NCBI RefSeq assembly: GCF_014490485.1
Contig: NZ_JACTVA010000002.1
Span: 214,300-278,299 of the forward strand
DNA length: 64,000 nucleotides
Reading direction: 5' to 3'
DNA from: Teichococcus aerophilus
Lineage (GTDB): Bacteria; Pseudomonadota; Alphaproteobacteria; Acetobacterales; Acetobacteraceae
Translations under genes and position numbers: made by a program
Part shown: in pieces, positions 9,203 through 17,568 of the stretch
Layout: every line of letters begins with the position of its first letter
Numbering within the stretch: position 1 is the stretch's first letter
The notes under the pieces: generated by a model
The model's input: only the letters and a program-made list of their open reading frames with translations
What the model was told of the DNA's origin: nothing
Database searches by the model: none

Positions 9203-9250
9203 AGCATTTCACTCCATCAGACGATTCAACTTGATGGGGATCTGCTCTAG
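9200..9250. repeat. Nested palindromic intergenic element, copy A
   Basis: The outer arms AGAGCA/TGCTCT (9201-9206 and 9243-9248) and inner arms CCATCA/TGATGG (9214-9219 and 9232-9237) form a nested hairpin. The element fills the whole space between two convergent genes and supplies the TAG stop of both. Its reverse complement matches copy B at 20607 over most of its length. Confidence 0.75.
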
Positions 9251-9954
9251 CCGGACAAGGCTTCCGCGTGATGCAGCCGGTTCATCTCGGCACCGACGAA
9301 CTGGCCTGTCCGCTCATAGTGCTGGGCCAGGAGGGTGCAGGCTTTGTCGGCATCCCGGCTGAGCGCGGCGCGGGCGATCTCCGCGTGCTCGATGGCGACG
9401 TCGCGGTCCGGGTAGGCGCGGGTATTGGCCAGCGCGCGGTATCGCCCGGCCTCTTCCCGCAGCCGTTCGCAGAAGGACAGCAGCGCGGGCGCGTCGCAGG
9501 CTGCCAGCAAGGCCTGGTGGAAGCCCAGGTGGCAGACTTCCCATTCCGGATTAGCCAGGAAGCGCTGCGGGTTGAGGGAGCGGGCGACGCGGTTCAACCG
9601 GTGCTCTGCCAGCACCAGGGCCTCTTCCCAGTTCTGGTCGCCACGGTGGATCGCGTCGCGCAGCGCGGCGCCTTCGGCCAGCACGCGGCTGCGGATCAGC
9701 CCGGCCAGTTGGCAGGGCCGCGCCTCGGCGACGCGGAAGCCGCGATGCTCCAGGCGTTCCGCCAGTCCTTCCGCCGCCAGCTTGGACAGGGCTTCCCGCA
9801 TGGGCGACGCCCCGGCGCCATATTGCCCGGCAAGATCCCGCAGCTTCAGCTTCAGCCCTGGGGGGAGCTTTCCGGCCAGGATGTCTTCCCGCAAACGGCG
9901 GTGGACGGACGTGGCCAGGGTCAGGTCACTCTCCGTGGCATCGATCGGCTGCAT
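9247..9954 (-). CDS. GntR family (FCD/FadR-type) transcriptional regulator
   Basis: 235 residues: an N-terminal winged helix (LREDILAGKLPPGLKLKLRD, then GASPMREALSKLAAEGL, about 17-75) and an all-helical FCD ligand domain with scattered His/Asp metal-site residues (EHRLN, HLGFHQALL). It is divergent from the fumarylacetoacetase-family gene and faces an inverted repeat in the shared gap, so it probably controls the catabolic island to its right. FCD regulators usually respond to small organic acids; the effector here is unknown. Confidence 0.9.
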   Translation of the reverse strand: MQPIDATESDLTLATSVHRRLREDILAGKLPPGLKLKLRDLAGQYGAGASPMREALSKLAAEGLAERLEHRGFRVAEARPCQLAGLIRSRVLAEGAALRDAIHRGDQNWEEALVLAEHRLNRVARSLNPQRFLANPEWEVCHLGFHQALLAACDAPALLSFCERLREEAGRYRALANTRAYPDRDVAIEHAEIARAALSRDADKACTLLAQHYERTGQFVGAEMNRLHHAEALSG

Positions 9955-9985
9955 GGGCCTCCAGCTTCACTGCGTCACCACGTCC

Positions 9986-10029
9986 TTTTATCGACGATTC
10001 TGGTTGACGGCGATAGAATTTCGATAAAA
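9986..10029. promoter_or_regulatory. Divergent promoter region with 9-bp inverted repeat
   Basis: TTTTATCGA (9986-9994) and its exact complement TCGATAAAA (10021-10029) flank a TTGACG -35-like hexamer (10004-10009). The A/T content is far above the surroundings. The position between a GntR gene and its divergent neighbour suggests a regulator site; assignment to GntR is inference. Confidence 0.5.
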
Positions 10030-10061
10030 CGTTCGGGTAAGCAAAGAGGGAGGAGCGTCGT

Positions 10062-10925
10062 ATGCGGCTTGTCGCATTCGAGCAGGATGGGCGCGCGGTT
10101 CTGGGCGCCAAGGTCGGCAACGATGTCGTCGCCCTTGAGGAGGTCGTGCCTGGCCTGCCGCAGGACGTGAATCTGGCGCTGGGCGCGCTCGGCCTGCCTG
10201 GCTCGGCGGCGGAGCTGCAGGCCAAGCTCTCCGGGGGCACGAAGCGTCCGCTCGGATCGCTCAAGCTGCTGCCGGTGGTGCCGCGCCCGGGCAAGGTGAT
10301 CTGCATTGGCCTGAACTATGTCGAGCACGCGAAGGAGGGGAACAACCCGATCCCCGACTATCCCGCCGTGTTCTTCCGTGGCGCCACGTCGCTCGCCGCG
10401 CCGGGCGAAGCGCTGCTGCGCCCGAAGGCGTCGGAGAAGTTCGATTACGAGGCCGAGCTGGTTATCGTCATCGGGCAGCGGGCCCGGCACCTGACGGAGG
10501 CGAATGCCCTCTCCTGCGTCGCTGGCTATACCTGCATGAACGAAGGTTCGATTCGGGATTACCAGCGCAAGTCCACGCAATGGACCATGGGCAAGAATTT
10601 CGACCGCACCGGCGGTCTGGGGCCGGAGATCGTGACGCCGGACGAGATCCCGCAGGGGCCGAATGCGCTCCGCATCACGTCCCGCATCAACGGGCAGGTC
10701 ATGCAGGACAGCAACACCTCCGACATGATTTTCTCTGTGCCCCGCATCCTGGCCATCCTGACCGAGGCAATGACGCTGGAGCCAGGGGACATCATTGCCA
10801 CCGGCACGCCGAGCGGCGTCGGCTATCCGCGCAAGCCGCCGGTGTTCATGAAGGCCGGGGACACCGCCGAGATCGAGATCGAGGGCATCGGCATCCTGTC
10901 CAACCCGGTTCAGGACGAGGCCTGA
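10062..10925 (+). CDS. Fumarylacetoacetate hydrolase family protein
   Basis: 287 residues with the N-terminal FAH_N-like part and a catalytic domain from about 75. Metal-site and fold signatures are visible: VICIGLNYVEHAKE, FDYEAELVIVIG, GYTCMNEGSIRDYQ, and the closing DIIATGTPSGVGY. These enzymes hydrolyse or decarboxylate C-C bonds in 2,4-dioxo acids, commonly the late steps of aromatic meta or homogentisate pathways. A GGGAGGAG ribosome site precedes the ATG. It is the first gene of the run controlled from the divergent region; the exact substrate is unknown. Confidence 0.9.
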   Translation: MRLVAFEQDGRAVLGAKVGNDVVALEEVVPGLPQDVNLALGALGLPGSAAELQAKLSGGTKRPLGSLKLLPVVPRPGKVICIGLNYVEHAKEGNNPIPDYPAVFFRGATSLAAPGEALLRPKASEKFDYEAELVIVIGQRARHLTEANALSCVAGYTCMNEGSIRDYQRKSTQWTMGKNFDRTGGLGPEIVTPDEIPQGPNALRITSRINGQVMQDSNTSDMIFSVPRILAILTEAMTLEPGDIIATGTPSGVGYPRKPPVFMKAGDTAEIEIEGIGILSNPVQDEA

Positions 10926-11007
10926 TCCGGGCAGGGGAAGGAACGGTCATGGCATCGCCCCCAGTTGCAGCCAGCTTTTGCCGCCGGCAACGGGCGTTGG
11001 ACGCGCC

Positions 11008-11670
11008 ATGACCACCGTCACCCTCTCCTTCGACAACGGGCCGGAGCCGGAGGTGACGCCGGGGGTGCTGGATGTCCTGCGCGCCCACCGGCTGCAGGCG
11101 ACGTTCTTCGTCCTGGGCCACAAGCTGGCGGCGCACCGCATGATCGCGGAGCGTGCCAGGGACGAGGGGCACTGGATCGGCAACCACACCTGGTCCCATG
11201 CCGGTCCGTTGGGGCCGGTGACGGCCGAGGTGGCGGAGGCTGAGATCGGCCGGACGCAGAAGCTGATCGGCGACCTCGCGCATCCGGACAGGCTGTTCCG
11301 CCCGCAGGGCGGCGGCGGGGCATTAGGCCGGCACCTGCTGAACGGTGCCGCGCTGCGCTTGTTGGAACGCGAACGTTATAGCTGCATCCTGTGGAATGCC
11401 GTACCCGGCGACTTCCAGGACCCGGACGGCTGGGTGGACCGTGCCCTGGCCATGTGCGTCGGGCGGGCCGTGCTGGTGCTGCACGACCTGCCCAATGGCG
11501 CGATGCGGCACCTGGACCGCTTCCTTGGCCTGCTGGCCGATCGCGGCACGCAGTTCCAGCAGAGCTTCCCGGATGAGTGCGTGCTGCTGCGCCGCGGCCA
11601 GGCCACGCGGCCCATCGCCGATTACGTGACCGAAGAACGGAACCCGACCACGGCAGGAGCTGTCCCATGA
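11008..11670 (+). CDS. NodB-type polysaccharide deacetylase family protein
   Basis: 220 residues. Motif 1 reads SFDNGPEP (D9, N10) where the family consensus is TFDDGP, so one metal-coordinating Asp is replaced by Asn. Motif 2 is intact (H60 and H64 in NHTWSH), and RPQGGGG stands for motif 3. There is no signal peptide, so the protein is cytoplasmic, unlike cell-wall deacetylases. It is ATGA-coupled to the Bug gene that follows. In this setting it may act on a small amide or N-formyl compound rather than a glycan; that is inference. Confidence 0.8.
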   Translation: MTTVTLSFDNGPEPEVTPGVLDVLRAHRLQATFFVLGHKLAAHRMIAERARDEGHWIGNHTWSHAGPLGPVTAEVAEAEIGRTQKLIGDLAHPDRLFRPQGGGGALGRHLLNGAALRLLERERYSCILWNAVPGDFQDPDGWVDRALAMCVGRAVLVLHDLPNGAMRHLDRFLGLLADRGTQFQQSFPDECVLLRRGQATRPIADYVTEERNPTTAGAVP

Positions 11671-12650
11671 CGCGCTGGTCTCGTCGCACCGTGCTGGGTG
11701 GGTTGGCCGCAACGGCGCTGGCGCACCCCGCCCTGGCGCAGAGCGCCGCGCGCGGCGCCTGGCCGAACCGGCCGATCCGCCTGATCGTGCCCTTCGCGGC
11801 CGGCACGACGACCGATATCCTCGGCCGAATCCTGGCCGAGGCCCTGGCGCGGGAAGCCGGGCAGCCCGTGGTCGTGGATAACCGCGCCGGCGCGGGCGGC
11901 AATGTCGGCTCCCAGGCCGTGGCGCAGGCGGCGCCGGATGGATACACACTGTTGCTGGCGACCAACGGCACGCATGGCATCAATGTCAGCCTGTTTCCCG
12001 ATCTGGGCTTCGACCCGGTGCGCGACTTCACGCCGATCGCCCCGTTCGTCACGACGCCCACGGTGCTGGGGGTGCCGCCCTCGCTCGGCGTGTCCTCGGT
12101 GGCAGAGCTGCTGGCCCTGGGGCGCAGCCGGCCGCTGACCTTTGCATCGGCCGGCAACGGCACCACCGGGCATCTTTCCCAGGCGCTGCTGAACCTTCGC
12201 ACCGGGCTGAAGACGGACCATGTGCCCTATCGCAACGCCGGGCAGGGCATCACCGACCTGCTGGCTGGGCGGGTCGATGCCATGTTCTACCATCCGCTGG
12301 GACTGAAGCCCTATCTGGAGGCGGGAACGTTGAAGGCGCTGGCGGTGACGTCCGCGCGCCGGGTCTCCAGCCTGCCGGACACGCCGACCATCCAGGAAGC
12401 CGGCATCGACGATTTCGTCGTGGAAGGGTTGTGGAACCTGTTCGGCCCCGCCGGCATGCCGGCCGAGATCGTGGTGCGGCTGAACCGGGCGACCAATGCC
12501 TTGCTGGCGAACCCGGCATCACTGGCCAATTTACGTATGCAGGGCGTGGAGCCGACCGGCGGCACGCCGGAGAACCTGGCGGACGTCACCCGCGCCGAGA
12601 TCGCCAAGTGGCGCCCTATCATCGCGGCCGCCGGAATCAAGCCTGACTAG
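11667..12650 (+). CDS. TctC/Bug-family solute-binding protein with Tat-type signal
   Basis: 327 residues. The N-terminus WSRRTVLGGLAATALA followed by HPALAQ is a twin-arginine signal peptide with an AXA-like cleavage site. The mature protein shows the Bug order: PNRPIRLIVPFAAGTTTDI, VVDNRAGAGGNVGS, PDGYTLLLAT, and the YRNAGQGITDLLAGRVD site region. The start codon overlaps the deacetylase stop (ATGA), with GGCAGGAG upstream. No tctAB genes are adjacent. It probably delivers or senses a substrate for the enzymes of this operon. Confidence 0.93.
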   Translation: MTRWSRRTVLGGLAATALAHPALAQSAARGAWPNRPIRLIVPFAAGTTTDILGRILAEALAREAGQPVVVDNRAGAGGNVGSQAVAQAAPDGYTLLLATNGTHGINVSLFPDLGFDPVRDFTPIAPFVTTPTVLGVPPSLGVSSVAELLALGRSRPLTFASAGNGTTGHLSQALLNLRTGLKTDHVPYRNAGQGITDLLAGRVDAMFYHPLGLKPYLEAGTLKALAVTSARRVSSLPDTPTIQEAGIDDFVVEGLWNLFGPAGMPAEIVVRLNRATNALLANPASLANLRMQGVEPTGGTPENLADVTRAEIAKWRPIIAAAGIKPD

Positions 12651-12712
12651 CCGAACATGCGCGTACCGAGGGCAGGCCATGGAGACCGGCCCCGGTTTGG
12701 AGGATGACAAGA

Positions 12713-13618
12713 ATGGCTGACCTGGACCAGAACACCGTCACCGAGGCGGTGATCGCGCAGATGGCCTCCACCCCCGATCCGCGCCTGCGGGAGGTGATGG
12801 CGAGCCTGGTACGCCACCTGCACGACTTCGCGCGCGAGGTGAAGCTGACGCCGGAGGAGTGGCTGGGCGCCATCGGCTTCCTGACGCGCGTCGGGCAGAC
12901 CTGCACGCCGTACCGGCAAGAGTTCATCCTGCTTTCCGACACGCTCGGCCTTTCCCGGCTCGTCAACCTGATGGACGACCAGGCCAACCGCGTGGGCGAG
13001 GCGACCGAGACCAGCCTGCTCGGCCCGTTCTACCGGGAAGCCTCGCCGCAATTCGGCTATGGCGAGAGCATCGCCGTGCACGCCAAGGGGCCGGAGATGA
13101 TGCTGTTCGGCCAGGTCGTCAACGAGCAGGGCGAAGGCGTGCCGGACGCGATCGTCGAGATCTGGTCGACTGACGCGGATGGTGCCTACGACCTGCAGGC
13201 GAACGACCCATCCACCATGGACATGCGCGGCCAGTTCCGCACCGATGCCGAAGGCCGCTACGCCATTCGTACGCTGATCCCCCTGGGATACTCGATCCCG
13301 ATGGACGGGCCGGTGGGTGACATGGTCCGCGCCCAGCAGCGGCACGGCTTCCGCCCCGCTCATATCCACATGCTCATCGGTGCCGAAGGGTACCGGGAGT
13401 TGGTGACCGCGCTCTACCTTGGCGATGACCCGAATATCGGCTCCGACACCGTGTTCGGCGTGTCGGAATCCCTCGTGGTGCAGCCGCGCCTGGGGCTGGA
13501 GCAGGCGCCGGACCCAGCGCTGCCAAGCGTGCGCTACGATTTCCGCGTCGCCCGCCGTGCCGCCCATGACAAGGGTGGCCGCGTCGGCGCCGATCCTTCG
13601 AAGGTAGCGGCCGACTAG
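12713..13618 (+). CDS. Intradiol ring-cleavage dioxygenase (catechol/hydroxyquinol 1,2-dioxygenase type)
   Basis: 301 residues with a helical Dioxygenase_N domain (about 20-95) and a beta catalytic domain. The non-haem Fe(III) ligands are readable as Y159, Y193, H217 and H219, with the spacing of known catechol 1,2-dioxygenases. The N-domain and length fit catechol or hydroxyquinol enzymes rather than protocatechuate 3,4-dioxygenase. The ATG at 12713 was preferred over the one at 12704 because GGAGG lies 9 bases before it. No maleylacetate reductase or muconate cycloisomerase follows, so the rest of the pathway must lie elsewhere. Its TAG stop opens palindromic copy C. Confidence 0.92.
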   Translation: MADLDQNTVTEAVIAQMASTPDPRLREVMASLVRHLHDFAREVKLTPEEWLGAIGFLTRVGQTCTPYRQEFILLSDTLGLSRLVNLMDDQANRVGEATETSLLGPFYREASPQFGYGESIAVHAKGPEMMLFGQVVNEQGEGVPDAIVEIWSTDADGAYDLQANDPSTMDMRGQFRTDAEGRYAIRTLIPLGYSIPMDGPVGDMVRAQQRHGFRPAHIHMLIGAEGYRELVTALYLGDDPNIGSDTVFGVSESLVVQPRLGLEQAPDPALPSVRYDFRVARRAAHDKGGRVGADPSKVAAD

Positions 13619-13664
13619 AGCGTGATCGCCGCCCGTCGGATCAACCGACGGCGTGAACCACGCG
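13616..13664. repeat. Nested palindromic intergenic element, copy C
   Basis: TAGAGCGTGATCGCC opening with outer arms GCGTG/CACGC (13620-13624 and 13659-13663) and an inner 7-bp perfect stem CCGTCGG/CCGACGG (13633-13639 and 13645-13651) around a 5-base loop. It has the same architecture as copies A and B though its core sequence differs. It begins with the stop codon of the dioxygenase gene. Confidence 0.65.
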
Positions 13665-13731
13665 GATAGACCAGACACAGCCGACACGGCCAGAGGGCAA
13701 AGAACCCCGGCCAAACAGGGAGGATGAGTGC

Positions 13732-14997
13732 ATGGAAGGCTTGAGCAGACGCGGCCTTGGCCACGCGGCACTGGCGGCGGCCATCACCGTGCCGGCCATG
13801 GCGAAGGCGCAGACGGCGGCCTCCGGCCCGCCGATCCGGATTGGCTATTCGATGTCGCTCTCCGGGGGCTTGGCGGGCAATGGCCGCCCTGCCCTGCTGG
13901 CGCACCGGATCTGGGCGGAGGACGTCAACGCCAAGGGCGGCCTGCTTGGCCGGCCGGTGCAGTTGGTGCATTACGATGACCAGAGCACGGGCGCGCAGGT
14001 TCCCGGCATCTACACCAAGCTGATCGACGTCGATAAGGTCGATCTCGTCATCTCCGGCTATGCGACCGCGATCATCGCGCCCGCCATGCCCGTGGTGATG
14101 CAGAGGCAGATGGCGTTCGTCTCGCTGTTCGGCACCGGCGTGAATGCCGACTTCAAGTACGACCGCTATTTCTCCATCAACCCGGCGGGCTCGCAGGTGA
14201 AGGAGACCTTCGCGAAGGGCTTCTTCGACATCGCCATGGCGATGGACCCGAAGCCCCGCAGCATCGCGCTCGTGAACCTGGACAGCGACTTTCACCAGCG
14301 CACGGCGGAGAGCGCCCGTTTCCTGGCCAAGGAACACAAGCTGCGCGTGGTGTATGACCGCGCCTACCCGCCCAGTACCGTCGATTTCTCTCCTATCATC
14401 CGCTCCGTGCAGGCGGCGCGGCCAGATATCGTCTTTGTCGGCTCCTACCCGCCCGATACGGCCGGCATGCTGCGGGCGGCCAGCGAGCTGCGGGCGAACT
14501 TCGCCTTGTTCGGCGGGCCGATGATCGGGCCGCACATCACCGCGCAGAAGCTGCAGTTGGGGCCGATCCTGAATAATTTGGTGGTCTGGGACGTCTATGC
14601 ACCGGAGCCCACCTTGCAGTTCCCGGGTACGCAGGCGCTGATCGAGCGCTACCAGCCACTGGCGGCGAAGGAAAACACCGACGCGCTGGGGCATTACGTG
14701 CCACCGCTGGCTTACGCGCAGATGCAGGTGCTGGAGCAGGCGGTGAAGCGCGTCGGCCGTATCGACCAGGCCGCCCTGGCCGCCGACATGCATGCCAACA
14801 GCTTCGATACCGTCATCGGCCCGCTGCGGTTCGATGCGCTGGGCGAGTGGGCAGAAGAGCGCAACCTCTACACGCAGTACCAGGGCATCCAAGGCAACGG
14901 CATCGAGCAGTTCCGCAAGGCCGGGACACAGGTGATTCTGTACCCGCCGCGCTACAAGTCCGGCGACCTGCGCACGCCCTACACCGCGGGGGCGTGA
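13732..14997 (+). CDS. ABC transporter periplasmic binding protein, LivK-like
   Basis: 421 residues. A short N-terminus with SRRGLG and an alanine-rich core ending PAMAKAQT is a Tat- or Sec-type signal. The mature part is a type-1 periplasmic binding fold: IRIGYSMSLSGGLAGNGRP, a DDQSTGAQVPGIY loop and a VFVGSYPPDTAGML hinge. A GGGAGG site lies 9 bases before the ATG. It heads a five-gene LivKHMGF importer. Relatives take up branched amino acids, amides or aromatic acids; next to a ring-cleavage dioxygenase an aromatic acid is the best guess. Confidence 0.92.
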   Translation: MEGLSRRGLGHAALAAAITVPAMAKAQTAASGPPIRIGYSMSLSGGLAGNGRPALLAHRIWAEDVNAKGGLLGRPVQLVHYDDQSTGAQVPGIYTKLIDVDKVDLVISGYATAIIAPAMPVVMQRQMAFVSLFGTGVNADFKYDRYFSINPAGSQVKETFAKGFFDIAMAMDPKPRSIALVNLDSDFHQRTAESARFLAKEHKLRVVYDRAYPPSTVDFSPIIRSVQAARPDIVFVGSYPPDTAGMLRAASELRANFALFGGPMIGPHITAQKLQLGPILNNLVVWDVYAPEPTLQFPGTQALIERYQPLAAKENTDALGHYVPPLAYAQMQVLEQAVKRVGRIDQAALAADMHANSFDTVIGPLRFDALGEWAEERNLYTQYQGIQGNGIEQFRKAGTQVILYPPRYKSGDLRTPYTAGA

Positions 14998-15878
14998 TGG
15001 ACCCGGATCTGGCCCTACTGCTGAACGGCGTCGTCTCCGGCCTGTTGCTCGGTGGCCTGTACGCGGCAGCGGCAGCGGGGCTCTCCATTTCCTTCGGCAT
15101 GCTGGATGTGGTCAATATCGCGCATCCGGCCTTCATGGTGTTGGGTGCACTAATCGTCGCGCTGCTTTGGGCAGCCACGGGCCTGGACCCGCTGCTGCTT
15201 TCCATCCTGCTGGCGCCGGCGTTCTGGGCGCTAGGTGCCGGCCTCTATGTGATCTACCACCATTTCTTCGAACGTCGCGGCGACGAGGCCATCCAGGGCC
15301 TCGCCTTCTTCTTCGGCGTGATGTTCATCGTCGAGGTTGGGTTGGTCCTGGCCGTTGGGCCCGAACAGCATTTCGTGGACGCCGCCTACGCCGCGACGAC
15401 CTGGCGGCTCGGCGAGATCGATGTGCCGCTGCGCATGCTGGTTCCGGCGACCGTCGCGTTGGCGGCCATCGGGGCGTTGGCCTTGTTTCTGCGCCACAGC
15501 TTCACCGGCCGCGCCATCGCCGCCGTGGCACAGGACCGGGATGCGTTGCGCCTGCTGGCGATCGATCCGATCCGCATCAAGCGCCTGGCATTCGGCATTT
15601 CGCTCGCCTTCGCCGGCCTGGCAGGCGGGGCGCTGGTTGTAGTGCAGCCGGTGGATGCGTGGTCGGGGCATGTCTTCATCGGCCGTGTCTTCGCCATCGT
15701 CATCATGGGCGGGCTGTCATCGCTGGGCGGCTGTGTATTGGCGGCCCTGGCGTTTGGCGTGGTGGAGAATGTGACCGCCAGCTTCTTCGGCCCGTCATGG
15801 TCCCCCGCCGTCGCCTTTGGCTGCTTGCTCTTGGTGCTGGCGGTCCGGCCGCAGGGCCTGTTCGGGAGGATGGCATGA
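14997..15878 (+). CDS. Branched-chain-type ABC permease, LivH-like
   Basis: 293 residues, about eight membrane segments, opening with LLLNGVVSGLLLGGLYAAAA. The family signature is present (GMLDVVNIAHPAFMVLGA), as is the late cytoplasmic loop RAIAAVAQDRDALRLLAIDP that contacts the ATPase. The start overlaps the binding-protein stop (TGATG). It forms the inner-membrane channel with the next gene. Confidence 0.93.
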   Translation: MDPDLALLLNGVVSGLLLGGLYAAAAAGLSISFGMLDVVNIAHPAFMVLGALIVALLWAATGLDPLLLSILLAPAFWALGAGLYVIYHHFFERRGDEAIQGLAFFFGVMFIVEVGLVLAVGPEQHFVDAAYAATTWRLGEIDVPLRMLVPATVALAAIGALALFLRHSFTGRAIAAVAQDRDALRLLAIDPIRIKRLAFGISLAFAGLAGGALVVVQPVDAWSGHVFIGRVFAIVIMGGLSSLGGCVLAALAFGVVENVTASFFGPSWSPAVAFGCLLLVLAVRPQGLFGRMA

Positions 15879-16858
15879 GCGATGCCATCATTCCCGCCCT
15901 GCCCAGGCCCGCGCCACCCAGACGGCTCGGCCATGCGGGGTTCTGGCTGGCGGCGGCTGCCGCGGCGGCGATCCTGATCCTGGCGCTGCGCGGCATGGGC
16001 AGCGAGTATGCCTACTTCGCCGCGACCTTCGTGCTGCAATATGTTGTATTGGCAACGGCCTGGAATATTCTGGGCGGATATGCGGGATATGTGAATTTCG
16101 GGGCCGCGGCCTTCTTCGCTGCCGGCGCCTATACCACGGTTGCCGTTGGCAAGGCCTTCGGGCTCGGCCTGCTGCCTTGCATCGGCATCGCGGCGATGGT
16201 CGGCGGTGCGCTGGGCCTGGGTACGGGTATCCTGACGCTCCGGCTGCGCGGCGCGTATTTCGCCATCGCGACGCTGTGCCTGTCGGTGGTGCTGCAGACC
16301 TTCATCGTCAACTGGAGTTATGTCGGCGGCTCACGCGGCGCCTATATCCTGCGTCCGCGCGACGTCCCATTCGGCTTCGACAGCTATGGGGGCTATCTCT
16401 GTGCGGTCGTTTTGGTGCTGGCGGCGGCGGCGATCGCCATTGCGCGGAGCATCGAGGTTTCGCGGCTGGGCCTCGGCCTGGCGGCATTGCGGGATGACGA
16501 GGCAGCGGCCGAGGCCGCCGGTGTGCCGACGCTGCGGCTGAAGCTGATTGCCACCAGTATCAGTGGCGCGATGATGGCGGTCGCGGGCGCCCCACTGCCT
16601 TACCTCGGCTCCTATATCGAGCCCACATCGGCCTTCGGGCTTTCCTATGCGGTGAATGCCATCGCCATGCCCTTGATTGGCGGGACAGCCAGTTGGGCGG
16701 GTCCGTTGATCGGCGCGGTCCTGCTGTCCTCTCTGCAGCAGGCGGCCACGGTGACGATCTCCTCCGCCGCCAACCTGTTGATTGTCGGTGTTGTGCTGGT
16801 GGTGTTTGTCTGCGTGGCACCGCGCGGGATCATTGGCCTATTCCGGAGGCGCCGATGA
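15875..16858 (+). CDS. Branched-chain-type ABC permease, LivM-like
   Basis: 327 residues with an N-terminal cytoplasmic leader and about ten membrane segments. LivM motifs are visible: ATAWNILGGYAGYVNFGAAA, RLRGAYFAIATLCLS, and the coupling loop GLGLAALRDDEAAAEAAGVP. ATGA overlap with LivH and a GGGAGGA site fix the start. It is the heterodimer partner of LivH. Confidence 0.93.
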   Translation: MSDAIIPALPRPAPPRRLGHAGFWLAAAAAAAILILALRGMGSEYAYFAATFVLQYVVLATAWNILGGYAGYVNFGAAAFFAAGAYTTVAVGKAFGLGLLPCIGIAAMVGGALGLGTGILTLRLRGAYFAIATLCLSVVLQTFIVNWSYVGGSRGAYILRPRDVPFGFDSYGGYLCAVVLVLAAAAIAIARSIEVSRLGLGLAALRDDEAAAEAAGVPTLRLKLIATSISGAMMAVAGAPLPYLGSYIEPTSAFGLSYAVNAIAMPLIGGTASWAGPLIGAVLLSSLQQAATVTISSAANLLIVGVVLVVFVCVAPRGIIGLFRRRR

Positions 16859-17568
16859 GCGACGTGGTCCTCCGCGCCCATGCCGTCGGCAAGCGCTTCG
16901 GTGGGTTCACCGCCTTGTCGGGGATCGACCTGGAAGTCCGGGCCGGCGAGCGTCTGGGGCTGATCGGGCCCAACGGGTCGGGGAAGAGTACCTTCACCAA
17001 CTGTCTCGCTGGCGCCTTCCCCAGCCACGATGGCAGCTTCACCTTCAAGGATGCTCCCCTAGCCGGGTTGAAGCCGCACCAGCGGGCGCGGCAGGGACTG
17101 GCGCGCACCTTCCAGTTGCCGCGGCCCTTCCGGGGCCTGACGGTGGCGGAGAATGTCCGCGTTCCTCTCTCCTTCGGCGGGCGCGGCGCCGCGACAATGG
17201 AATCTGCGATGGCCTGCCTGGAATCCGTTGATCTGGCAGGCAAGGCGCACCGCATGCCGAAGGAGCTGACGCAGGTCGAGCTGCGGCGGCTGGAACTGGC
17301 GCGGGCCACGGCCTTGCAGCCGGAGTTGTTGATCGTCGACGAAGCCATGGCCGGCCTGTCCCACACGGAGGTCGACCAGATCCTGGCGCTGCTGTTCCGG
17401 CTGAATGAGGGCGGCACAACCATCATCATGATCGAGCATGTGATGCGTGCGGTGACCGAGTTCTCGCAGCGGCTGGCGGTACTGGTGGCAGGCCGGAAGA
17501 TCGCGGATGGCCCGCCGGCGGACGTGCTGGCGCTGCCGGCGGTGGAGGAGGCGTATCTTGGCCGCTAG
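16855..17568 (+). CDS. ABC ATP-binding protein, LivG-like, with divergent signature motif
   Basis: 237 residues. The Walker A GPNGSGKST (about 41-49), Q-loop region RTFQLPRPFRGLTVAENV, Walker B LLIVDEAMAG and H-loop MIEHVM are intact. The C-loop reads LTQVELRRLELARA where LivG proteins normally have a serine/glycine (S/Y)GGQ-type motif; glycines are missing. It may pair with the normal signature of LivF, giving one degenerate ATP site. The start overlaps LivM (ATGA). Confidence 0.92.
   Translation: MSDVVLRAHAVGKRFGGFTALSGIDLEVRAGERLGLIGPNGSGKSTFTNCLAGAFPSHDGSFTFKDAPLAGLKPHQRARQGLARTFQLPRPFRGLTVAENVRVPLSFGGRGAATMESAMACLESVDLAGKAHRMPKELTQVELRRLELARATALQPELLIVDEAMAGLSHTEVDQILALLFRLNEGGTTIIMIEHVMRAVTEFSQRLAVLVAGRKIADGPPADVLALPAVEEAYLGR
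17544..17550 (+). promoter_or_regulatory. Ribosome-binding site deciding a TTG start
   Basis: GGAGGAG lies 7 bases before the TTG at 17558, inside the end of the livG-like gene. It supports the TTG as the start of the livF-like gene, for which no ATG or GTG is well placed. Confidence 0.6.

Noticed and set aside
10921..10950. A TGATCC hexamer after the FAH gene as a further sigma-E promoter
   Set aside because: No TAAGA-like -10 element lies 18 bases downstream.
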